Part shown: in pieces, positions 6,840 to 13,006 of the stretch
Layout of the letters: each line of letters starts with the position of its first letter
How positions within the stretch are numbered: position 1 is the stretch's first letter
Position numbers and translations under genes: made by a program
Notes under the pieces: generated by a model
Told to the model about the DNA's origin: nothing
Database searches by the model: none
The model's input: only the letters and a program-made list of their open reading frames with translations
From: CAZGGW01 sp964525365
GTDB lineage: Bacteria; Bacillota_I; Bacilli_A; RF39; UBA660
Reading direction: 5' to 3'
Assembly (NCBI GenBank): GCA_964525365.1
Contig: CAZGGW010000024.1
Location: 1-13,744 of the forward strand
Length of the DNA stretch: 13,744 nucleotides

Positions 6840-7317
6840 TTAAAATGGTAAATCATCATCACTTAATGTTACATCATTACCATAATCTTTAAATGGATCA
6901 TCACTTGATACATTTATTTCTTGATTAGTATTAATTTCTGGTAACGGAAAATCTTCCGTATTTGATGTTGGAACATAAGAATTATTGCTTGAAGTCGCAT
7001 CTTTTTTCGGACTAAGAAATTCAATGTTATCTGCGATTATNNNNNNNNNNTCTTTTTGTTCCGTCTTGTGCATCATAACTTCTTGTTTGAATTCTTCCTT
7101 CAACACCTACCTGTGATCCTTTAAAACAATATTTTTGAACATTTCCAGCTTGACGGCCAAATATTGCACAATTCAAAAAATCCGCATCATATCCACCATC
7201 TTTGTTTTTAAAACTTCTACTTACTGCGATAGTAAAAGATACCACTGGCATACCAGAATTTGTATTTCTAAGTTCTGGATCTTTAGTTAGCCTTCCGACT
7301 AATAATACTTTATTCAT
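6840..7317 (-). CDS. ssb: Single-stranded DNA-binding protein, interrupted by an N gap
   Basis: Tetrameric protein that coats single-stranded DNA and recruits replication and repair partners. The N-terminal OB fold reads MNKVLLVGRLTKDPELR with DADFLNCAIFGRQAGN, and VEGRIQTRSYDAQDGTKR runs up to the gap. After the gap IIADNIEFLSPKK completes the fold. A disordered linker follows, then the acidic tip DDDLPF that binds partner proteins; a second DDPF lies upstream in the linker. Ten Ns at 7041-7050 shift the frame by one base. Comparison with B. subtilis SSB suggests four residues like YVTE, that is 12 bases, are missing, so the real protein would have about 159 residues and no frameshift. The ribosome binding site AGAGGAG lies in the last codons of rpsF, with a 2-nt gap between the genes. 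Confidence 0.95.
7041..7050. other. Assembly gap of ten Ns inside ssb
   Basis: Ten unknown bases in the last strand of the SSB OB fold. Ten does not keep the ssb reading frame, while 12 would do so and would fit the family alignment. The N count is therefore probably a placeholder, not a measured length. Confidence 0.9.
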
Positions 7318-7319
7318 TA

Positions 7320-7607
7320 TTACTCCTCTTCTTTTATTATTAAATGTCTTAATATTTTTTCATCAATATTTGCTTTTCTATCAAATTCTTTGATAGCTTC
7401 TGGACTAGCATCAACATTTAACAAAAAATAATATCCTCTAACAGAATCTTTAATAGGATACGCCAACTTTTTTTGTCCTAAATTCTTAGAAACTCTTATT
7501 ACTGATTTCATATTCTTTAAAACATTTTCAAAAGAACTAACTGTATCAGCAACTGCTTTTTCATCAAGTTCCGCCTTTAGAATGAACACTATTTCATACT
7601 TATTCAT
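7320..7607 (-). CDS. rpsF: 30S ribosomal protein S6
   Basis: Small-subunit platform protein that binds 16S rRNA as a dimer with S18. The 95 residues show the S6 pattern: MNKYEIVFILKAELDE at the start, NLGQKKLAYPIKDSVRGYY in the middle and a C-terminal EEE tail. The ATG at 7607 is chosen because AAGGAGG (7620-7614) is 6 nt upstream; an open frame extends seven codons further to 7628 without a ribosome binding site. First gene of rpsF-ssb-rpsR, the conserved Bacillota order, with a strong promoter and a short structured leader. The final Glu codons GAA GAG GAG double as the ribosome binding site for ssb. Confidence 0.97.
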   Translation of the reverse strand: MNKYEIVFILKAELDEKAVADTVSSFENVLKNMKSVIRVSKNLGQKKLAYPIKDSVRGYYFLLNVDASPEAIKEFDRKANIDEKILRHLIIKEEE

Positions 7608-7663
7608 TTTACACCTCCTTATGGTCAATGGCTTCTAAATGAAGCAAGGAGCTTTCGCTCTAT
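7608..7663 (-). promoter_or_regulatory. Structured 5' leader of rpsF-ssb-rpsR
   Basis: The predicted leader folds into two small perfect hairpins. GAGC/GCTC (7660-7657 / 7652-7649) is capped by a GAAA tetraloop, and GCTTC/GAAGC (7645-7641 / 7635-7631) has a 5-nt loop. The AAGGAGG site follows. Many bacteria have an rpsF leader bound by the S6-S18 complex, so a feedback role is possible. I do not see the CCG element characteristic of that motif, so regulation is only a suggestion. Confidence 0.4.
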
Positions 7664-7668
7664 GTCGT

Positions 7669-7697
7669 ATTATAACAAAATGAATATTATTTGTCTA
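7669..7697 (-). promoter_or_regulatory. Strong extended -10 promoter of rpsF-ssb-rpsR
   Basis: On the minus strand, TAGACA (7697-7692; five of six bases match TTGACA), a 17-nt spacer, then TGT and a perfect TATAAT (7674-7669), giving a TGn extended -10. The predicted start is near 7663-7661. This is the best promoter in the window, as expected for ribosomal genes. Its -35 box and spacer lie inside the terminator hairpin of the upstream gene. Confidence 0.8.
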
Positions 7698-7715
7698 GAA
7701 AATAATATTCATTTT
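7677..7715 (-). terminator. 16-bp inverted repeat, terminator of the DUF975 gene
   Basis: AAAATGAATATTATTT (7677-7692) is perfectly complementary to AAATAATATTCATTTT (7700-7715), with a 7-nt loop. It lies 7 nt after the stop of the DUF975 gene and ends in TTTT on either strand. The stem is long but holds only two G-C pairs. A terminator for the upstream operon is the likely role; a protein-binding palindrome at the rpsF promoter is an alternative. Confidence 0.65.
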
Positions 7716-7722
7716 ATATTTT

Positions 7723-8406
7723 TTAATTCATTTTTTTTATTTCTTCATAGTATAACATCTGTGAAGTTGATAGGAACGGTAACAAATATATTGCTGCGAT
7801 TCCAAAAGTTATAAAAGTTAGCAAATACCACCCAATAAAACTAAGTAAAAAAACAAAATAATTCCATTTGTGACCTTTCATCAAAGATTTACTCTTTTTA
7901 ATGGTCTCTAAGGCTTTTTCACTTCCATCTACTACTAGTGGCATGTACAAACTATATGCAATAGCGGCTATTATTCCTGGTACTATAAGTAAAATAGTCC
8001 ATAAACTAGTAAATAGTCCAACTAAGAATGATGTTAAAATACATAACCATAATTTATTTTTAAAGAAATAAAACAAATCGTTTTTAATATCATATTCTTT
8101 GTTTCTTACAAAATTTAATAAATATTTTACAAATCCATAACCAAATAATATAACCACTATTGATACAATAATGTCAATTATTTGACCTAATATTGTTGGT
8201 TTTGTACATATATATCCGCTAGATAATGAAATATTCAAAATACTATCCGGGCAAGTAATTGTTGTAGTGAAAAAATTATTTATGATAAAGCTTCCCAAGA
8301 TGCTAACACCAAAAATTATTGCTAACGGCTTCCATATTTCCCCCATCTTACCCTTAATAATTGCTTTTGCTTTTGCTTTTATTTCTTTTATATCTGGTTG
8401 TTTCAT
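7723..8406 (-). CDS. DUF975 family membrane protein
   Basis: Membrane protein of 227 residues and unknown function. The DUF975 pattern is seen in the N-terminal basic segment (lysine/alanine-rich, 6-20), several hydrophobic helices separated by a loop with ENxx-like polar residues, and the hallmark SLMKGHKWNYFVFLLSFIGWYLL near residues 170-195, followed by a glycine-containing helix and a short polar tail. Four to six membrane segments are visible. The start ATG has AAAGGAG (8420-8414) 7 nt upstream. It lies 21 nt after ychF and is probably the last gene of the parA-parB-...-ychF operon. Two cysteines in the first external-looking loop (CPD, ICTKP) could form a disulphide, which is speculation. 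No function can be assigned. Confidence 0.85.
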   Translation of the reverse strand: MKQPDIKEIKAKAKAIIKGKMGEIWKPLAIIFGVSILGSFIINNFFTTTITCPDSILNISLSSGYICTKPTILGQIIDIIVSIVVILFGYGFVKYLLNFVRNKEYDIKNDLFYFFKNKLWLCILTSFLVGLFTSLWTILLIVPGIIAAIAYSLYMPLVVDGSEKALETIKKSKSLMKGHKWNYFVFLLSFIGWYLLTFITFGIAAIYLLPFLSTSQMLYYEEIKKMN

Positions 8407-8427
8407 AAGTATACTCCTTTCTTCATT

Positions 8428-9525
8428 TTATATATTAAACCTAAAATGACATATGTCTCCATCTTGCATTACATACTCCTTGCCTTCAAGCCTAACCCTT
8501 CCCGCTTCCTTTACTTTCAATTCAGATTTATAATTAATTAAATCATCATACGACATTACTTCAGCCCTGATAAAACCCTTTTGAAAATCAGTATGAATTA
8601 TTCCAGCACATTCAGGTGCTTTCATTCCTTTATAAAATGTCCACGCTCTTACCTCATCACTTCCAACTGTAAAAAATGTATTAAGGCCAAGTAATGAATA
8701 TGTTGTATTTATTAATTTATCTAATCCGCTGTTTTCAATTCCAATGTCATTTAAAAACTTTTTTTTATCATCATCATTAAGTTCGACAAGTTCACTTTCT
8801 ATTTTTGTACACATTATTATAACAGGAATGTTATGCTTTTCAGCTTCTTTTAATAAAGCCTCCACATTAGAATTACCATCTATTAAATCTTCTTCATTTA
8901 CATTTGCAAGATATATTTCAGGCTTTAAAGAAATAAAATTAAATGCTTTTAATATTTTTCCTTCTTCTTCAGTAAATGTTAATTCTCTAAGCGGTATACC
9001 TTTAGCAAGTTCAATTTTACATCTTTTTAATATATCTAACTCTAATAAAGCTTCTTTGTCTTTTGTAGTAGTTGCTTTTTTTTCTATTTTTTCAATTCTA
9101 CTTTCAATTATTTCTAAATCACTTAAACTCAACTCTACATTTATTATTTCGGCATCTCTTATTGGATCAACACTTCCCTCAACATGTATTATATCTTTAT
9201 CTTCAAAACATCTTATTACATGCACTACCGCATCTACTTCTCGAATATGAGATAAAAATTTATTTCCTAAGCCTTCTCCTAAAGATGCTCCTTTTACTAG
9301 TCCAGCAATATCTATAAATTCATATTGTGCAGGCACTATTCTTTGGGGATTATATAAATCGACAAGTACATTCATTCTTTTGTCCGGAACAGTTACTATC
9401 CCAACATTTGGCTCAATAGTAGCAAACGGATAGTTTGCAGCTAATATATTTTTTTTTGTTATTGCATTGAAAAGTGTGCTTTTTCCAACATTTGGCATAC
9501 CGATTATCCCAGCTTTAAGAGACAT
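8428..9525 (-). CDS. ychF: YchF/OLA1 family P-loop ATPase
   Basis: Ribosome-associated, redox-sensitive nucleotide hydrolase of the Obg-related class, known to prefer ATP over GTP. The 365 residues are full length: P-loop GMPNVGKST (9-17), G3 region DIAGLVKGAS (72-81), a G4 motif altered to NVNE (208-211, in place of NKxD), which accounts for adenine preference in this family, an inserted coiled coil at about 130-165, and a C-terminal TGS domain from AWTFYKG to DGDICHFRF. The start ATG has GGGAG (9536-9532) 6 nt upstream. It overlaps the carrier gene before it by 11 nt, so translation is probably coupled. ychF near rpsF is the conserved Bacillota arrangement. Confidence 0.96.
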   Translation of the reverse strand: MSLKAGIIGMPNVGKSTLFNAITKKNILAANYPFATIEPNVGIVTVPDKRMNVLVDLYNPQRIVPAQYEFIDIAGLVKGASLGEGLGNKFLSHIREVDAVVHVIRCFEDKDIIHVEGSVDPIRDAEIINVELSLSDLEIIESRIEKIEKKATTTKDKEALLELDILKRCKIELAKGIPLRELTFTEEEGKILKAFNFISLKPEIYLANVNEEDLIDGNSNVEALLKEAEKHNIPVIIMCTKIESELVELNDDDKKKFLNDIGIENSGLDKLINTTYSLLGLNTFFTVGSDEVRAWTFYKGMKAPECAGIIHTDFQKGFIRAEVMSYDDLINYKSELKVKEAGRVRLEGKEYVMQDGDICHFRFNI

Positions 9526-11044
9526 AAGTTACTCCCGGATAAGAGTGTATACCAATTGGTACACCAATTATATACCACCCAATCAACACAACAAACCACA
9601 CAGCCACCATACTAACAGAGTATGGCACCATATACCTTAAGGATTTTTTTAAAGTTATCATTTCTTCTTGATTATATTTTTCAAGTAACGCCAAGTATAC
9701 TACAAAATATGCGAGTAACGGAGTAATTCCATATGCCACAGAATTTCCAGCGTTAAATATAATTTGTGCAAATTCTGGAGATAGACTTGCATTCATAAAT
9801 AACGGAACAATAGTGCCGGCGAACATTGTCCATCTAGATATTTGAGAAGGAACAAGTATAGTTGATATTATACATACTATGAAAAACACCACTATTAAGC
9901 CTATTCCGGTAAGATTTAAATTCTGAATTAAAGATATAAGGGATGCGCTTATTACAAACCCTATATTTGATTTTTTAAAGACACTTATAAACAACGAAAC
10001 AAAAAATATTAATACTATTATTATTCCAATACCATCTAAAGAATGTGCTATACTTTTTGTAAAATCTTTTGTATCCTTTATTGTTTTGGTCATAATACCA
10101 TATAAAAGGCCTACAATAACAAACAGCAATGTTATTATAAACACAAATCCTTGATTAAATAATGAATTAGCACCAAATAACATATCTATATATTTCGTTG
10201 CACTTGCATCTAATAAGGTGCCCGAAAGCGGTAACCCAGGTATAATCATATATACTATCAACGCAACATAAAGAAAACCTCCAATAAGACCAACAATCAA
10301 TCCTCTTAATTCTTTATTTGTTATTCTAAAATCATTCTCTTCATCTGTAAATTCATATTTTGACAATTTTGACATTATATTTTTTTCAGTAATATTAGTA
10401 AATATAAATGACATTAATGCAAACACTACAATCATAATAAATAAAGAAAAATAATCATTTATAGAATACGCTTTATCTAGTATATGTGCGGCATTTGTAG
10501 TAATTGTTAATAAAGAACTATCAACTGCATTAAGAAAGATGTTGACGCTATAACCAAAAGATACTCCTGCAAAAGAAGCAATTATTCCTCCGAGAGGATT
10601 TCTTTTACCATATTTATATAATAAAGCTCCTATAGGTAACATCACTACAAAAGATAAGTCTCCGGTTAAAGATGATAATATACTAAAAAATATTAAAAAG
10701 AACGTTAAAATGTTTTTTCTACTATGTTGAGTAATTATCGTGAATAGTGTTCTAATAAAACCTGTACTTTCTAATATTCCTATTCCCATCAATACTATTA
10801 TAAGCATAGATAATGGTGCAAAGCCAACAAAATCACTAACAGCATTTGTTACTATATATCTAAGTCCAGATCCACTAAATAAATTTTCAACCTCTACAAT
10901 ATTATTGTTTATTTCGTTAGTAACACTATTAACTGTATTATATTCCGCTTGAACTCCAAAGAAACTTAATACTCCACTAAGTACTATCACTAAAATTGTC
11001 AAAAATATAAATGTAATAATAGGACTAAATCTTTTTTTTCTCAT
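9515..11044 (-). CDS. AbgT-family carrier (p-aminobenzoyl-glutamate type)
   Basis: Polytopic inner-membrane carrier of 509 residues resembling AbgT, the p-aminobenzoyl-glutamate transporter; some relatives export sulfonamides. An N-terminal helix (about 8-30) is followed by an extracytoplasmic segment, then NAVSDFVGFAPLSMLIIVLMGIGILESTGF, a typical AbgT stretch, SSLTGDLSFVVMLPIGALLY, and a second repeat with NAGNSVAYGITPLLAYFVV. About ten to twelve helices can be counted. The start ATG has GGAGGA (11056-11051) 6 nt upstream and shares one base with the DUF951 stop codon (TAATG). The gene overlaps ychF by 11 nt. It is thus embedded in the parAB-ychF operon, where B. subtilis has no such gene. 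The substrate is not known from sequence; a folate-fragment or peptide-like substrate is inference. Confidence 0.85.
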   Translation of the reverse strand: MRKKRFSPIITFIFLTILVIVLSGVLSFFGVQAEYNTVNSVTNEINNNIVEVENLFSGSGLRYIVTNAVSDFVGFAPLSMLIIVLMGIGILESTGFIRTLFTIITQHSRKNILTFFLIFFSILSSLTGDLSFVVMLPIGALLYKYGKRNPLGGIIASFAGVSFGYSVNIFLNAVDSSLLTITTNAAHILDKAYSINDYFSLFIMIVVFALMSFIFTNITEKNIMSKLSKYEFTDEENDFRITNKELRGLIVGLIGGFLYVALIVYMIIPGLPLSGTLLDASATKYIDMLFGANSLFNQGFVFIITLLFVIVGLLYGIMTKTIKDTKDFTKSIAHSLDGIGIIIVLIFFVSLFISVFKKSNIGFVISASLISLIQNLNLTGIGLIVVFFIVCIISTILVPSQISRWTMFAGTIVPLFMNASLSPEFAQIIFNAGNSVAYGITPLLAYFVVYLALLEKYNQEEMITLKKSLRYMVPYSVSMVAVWFVVLIGWYIIGVPIGIHSYPGVTYVS

Positions 11045-11229
11045 TAATATTCCTCCACTTTTTTCAGCTTTTTTTCAAATTCCAGTCTATCAAGCATCAC
11101 AGTTCTACTACAATTTATGCATTGAATTTTTATATCAACGCCATTTCTTACTACAACCCATAAATTTGTTTTGCATGGGTGAGGTTTTTTCATTATTACT
11201 TTACTTCCAATTCTATAATCTTTTTTCAT
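11044..11229 (-). CDS. yyzM: DUF951 (YyzM-like) small protein
   Basis: A 61-residue basic protein of the DUF951 family, function unknown. It shows the family pattern: IGSKVIMKKPHPCKTNLWVV, then DIKIQCINCSRTVMLDR and a charged C-terminal helix. The cysteines of HPC and CINC could bind a metal ion, although only three Cys and one His are near each other. The gene lies 2 nt after parB and overlaps the next start by one base, in the place yyzM occupies beside parB and ychF in Bacillus. Its ribosome binding site is weak (GAAGAG) and lies in the last codons of parB, so translation is probably coupled. Confidence 0.88.
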   Translation of the reverse strand: MKKDYRIGSKVIMKKPHPCKTNLWVVVRNGVDIKIQCINCSRTVMLDRLEFEKKLKKVEEY

Positions 11230-11231
11230 AA

Positions 11232-12119
11232 TTACTCTTCATTTATTTTAATATTTAAAATATTTAAAATTCGTTCTAAATCTTTGTCAGAATCATAAGG
11301 AATTGTTATCTTTTTGTTATTTATTTTTACCATAGTACCAATTTTTTCTCTCATAATGGTTTGTACATACAAATATTGTGAGTTATCAACCTTCTTTGAT
11401 GTTTTTATTGGAGATGATTTTTCATACTGAACATTTCCTATTATATCTTCTAATTCTCTAACATTTATTTTCTCTTTTATTATTTTTTCTGTTAATTCTT
11501 TAATCTGATTTACATTACTTAATTTACTAAGTAATTTTGCATGAGCAGCGCTTAGTTCACCTTTTAACACTTTGTCTTGTATATCAACAGGCAATCTCAA
11601 AACTCCGATTATGTTAGTGATATAGCTCCTACTTTTACCAATTTTTTTTGATAGTTCTTCTTGTGTTATATTTGATGATTGTAATATCTTTTTGTATGCA
11701 CTTGCTTCCTCTATTACACTTAAATCTTCTCTTTGGATATTTTCCAACAATGCAATTTGCATCATTTCTTCATCAGAAAAATCTTTTATTATTGCTGGTA
11801 TTGTACTTAATCCTGCAATCTTACTAGCTTTTGCTCTTCTTTCACCAGCAACTATTTCATAACCCTTTATGCTTTTTTTTATAATAATGGGTTCTATTAC
11901 ACCATATTCTTTTATTGATTCTGCTAATTCTTGAAGCTTATCTTCTTTAAAATATTGTCTTGGTTGATAAGGATTACTTCTAAGTTCATTTAAATTTACT
12001 TCGGTTATATCTTTTCTAGAATCTTCTACAATCTTTTTTTCAAACGCGTCAATATCAATGGTTTCGTTACTAAAAAGCTGCTCTAATCCTCTGCCTAAAG
12101 CCTTTCTTTTATTATCCAT
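11232..12119 (-). CDS. parB: Chromosome-partitioning protein ParB (Spo0J)
   Basis: CTP-dependent sliding clamp that loads at parS near the origin, recruits SMC and works with ParA in chromosome segregation. The 295 residues show KRKALGRGLEQLF at the N-terminus, which in the family stimulates ParA, NPYQPRQYF (49-57), the CTP-binding motifs GERRAKA (92-98) and ENIQRED (126-132), a helix-turn-helix at about 151-172 (TQEELSKKIGKSRSYITNI) and a short C-terminal dimer domain. The ATG at 12119 is preferred over the in-frame ATG at 12137, because GAGGGA lies 10 nt upstream and the conserved N-terminus begins there. The first 8 nt overlap parA. No sequence matching the TGTTTCACGTGAAACA parS consensus was seen in the window. 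Confidence 0.96.
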   Translation of the reverse strand: MDNKRKALGRGLEQLFSNETIDIDAFEKKIVEDSRKDITEVNLNELRSNPYQPRQYFKEDKLQELAESIKEYGVIEPIIIKKSIKGYEIVAGERRAKASKIAGLSTIPAIIKDFSDEEMMQIALLENIQREDLSVIEEASAYKKILQSSNITQEELSKKIGKSRSYITNIIGVLRLPVDIQDKVLKGELSAAHAKLLSKLSNVNQIKELTEKIIKEKINVRELEDIIGNVQYEKSSPIKTSKKVDNSQYLYVQTIMREKIGTMVKINNKKITIPYDSDKDLERILNILNIKINEE

Positions 12120-12912
12120 TTTTTTCACTTCCCTCATTTCTATTTATAACTTCCTTTGCTAAATTTAAATAAGCTTCAGCCCCCTTGCTTCCTGGATTAT
12201 ATTCGAGTATAGGTTTTCCGTGTGAAGGAGCCTCTACTAATTTTATTAGTCTAGGAATAATCGTATCAAATACTTTTTCTTTAAAAAATTTTTTCACTTC
12301 TTCTACTACTTCAAGTCCAAGTAAAGTTCTTCCGTCTAACATAGTAAGCAATACACCCTCAATATCCAATTTCGGATTTATCTTTTTTTGTGTAAGTACA
12401 ACGGTGTTTAGCAATTGAGTTATTCCTTCTAACGCAAAATACTCACATTGAACAGGAATAATTACCGAGTCAGAAGCCGCAAGTGCATTAGTAGTTAACA
12501 ATCCTAGAGTTGGCATACAATCTATAATAATGTAGTCATAATCATTCTTTATTTCCATTATTTTCTTCTTTAATTGATCTGAAATAACAAAATCCTTTGT
12601 AGCTATACTTTTTTGAACAAATTCAATATCAACCCCAGCTAAGTTTATTTTAGATGGAATTAAACTTAAATTTTTATATGGGGTTTTAATAATCGATTCC
12701 TTGATATTTACTTCTCCATTTATAACATCATAAATACTAACTTCGACATCTCTTTTATTTATGCCAAGTCCCGTAGATGCGTTACTTTGTGGATCTAAAT
12801 CAATTAGTAAAACTCTCTTTCCTAAATACCCTAAAGAACTAGCCAAATTTATACTAGTAGTAGTTTTGCCTACCCCGCCTTTTTGATTTACAAGTGATAT
12901 AACTTTCGACAT
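12112..12912 (-). CDS. parA: Chromosome-partitioning ATPase ParA (Soj)
   Basis: Deviant Walker-type ATPase that binds DNA as an ATP dimer and, with ParB, moves or regulates the replication origin; in Bacillus Soj also controls DnaA. The 266 residues carry the deviant Walker A KGGVGKTT (11-18) with its signature Lys 11, Walker A' LIDLDPQSNAST (36-47) and Walker B IIIDCMPTLGLLT, where most relatives have DCPPSLG. The PSHGKPILEYNPGSKGAEAY stretch is typical of Soj. The start ATG has AGAGG (12924-12920) 7 nt away. First gene of the operon, preceded by a probable extended -10 promoter and the ftsH terminator. Confidence 0.97.
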   Translation of the reverse strand: MSKVISLVNQKGGVGKTTTSINLASSLGYLGKRVLLIDLDPQSNASTGLGINKRDVEVSIYDVINGEVNIKESIIKTPYKNLSLIPSKINLAGVDIEFVQKSIATKDFVISDQLKKKIMEIKNDYDYIIIDCMPTLGLLTTNALAASDSVIIPVQCEYFALEGITQLLNTVVLTQKKINPKLDIEGVLLTMLDGRTLLGLEVVEEVKKFFKEKVFDTIIPRLIKLVEAPSHGKPILEYNPGSKGAEAYLNLAKEVINRNEGSEKNG

Positions 12913-12936
12913 AATACTACCTCTTTCTACTTAATT

Positions 12937-12945
12937 ATTTTAACA
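12937..12945 (-). promoter_or_regulatory. Possible extended -10 element of the parA operon
   Basis: TGTTAAAAT on the minus strand, a TGn extended -10, lies 25 nt before the parA start codon. No good -35 box stands 16-18 nt upstream, where the sequence is TTTTAA. The position between the ftsH terminator and parA supports a promoter, but the match is modest in AT-rich DNA. Confidence 0.45.
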
Positions 12946-12970
12946 TAATATTATGACTTTTAAAAGACTT

Positions 12971-13006
12971 AAAAAAAAGTAAAACATCTTTTATTTTACT
13001 TTTTTT
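12971..13006 (-). terminator. Rho-independent terminator of ftsH
   Basis: Two perfect 13-nt arms, AAAAAAAGTAAAA and TTTTACTTTTTTT on the minus strand (13006-12994 and 12984-12972), flank a 9-nt loop. The second arm runs into eight T residues. The first arm is made of the last codons of ftsH, and the TAA stop codon begins the loop. Confidence 0.8.

Noticed and set aside
6840..7317. True frameshift or split of ssb into two genes
   Set aside because: The break coincides exactly with the ten Ns, and both sides fit one SSB. A gap-length placeholder explains it.
8358..8382. Short tandem repeat of TTTTGC units
   Set aside because: It encodes the KAKAKA segment at the DUF975 N-terminus and is ordinary low-complexity coding sequence.
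8744..9250. 168-codon open frame on the plus strand opposite ychF
   Set aside because: Ser/Phe/Leu-rich shadow of the ychF codons, without start signals. ychF is complete and clearly coding.
12955..12970. Palindrome CTTTTAAAAG before parA as an operator
   Set aside because: Ten AT-rich bases next to a T-run terminator. Chance occurrence is likely, and the flanking bases do not extend the symmetry.
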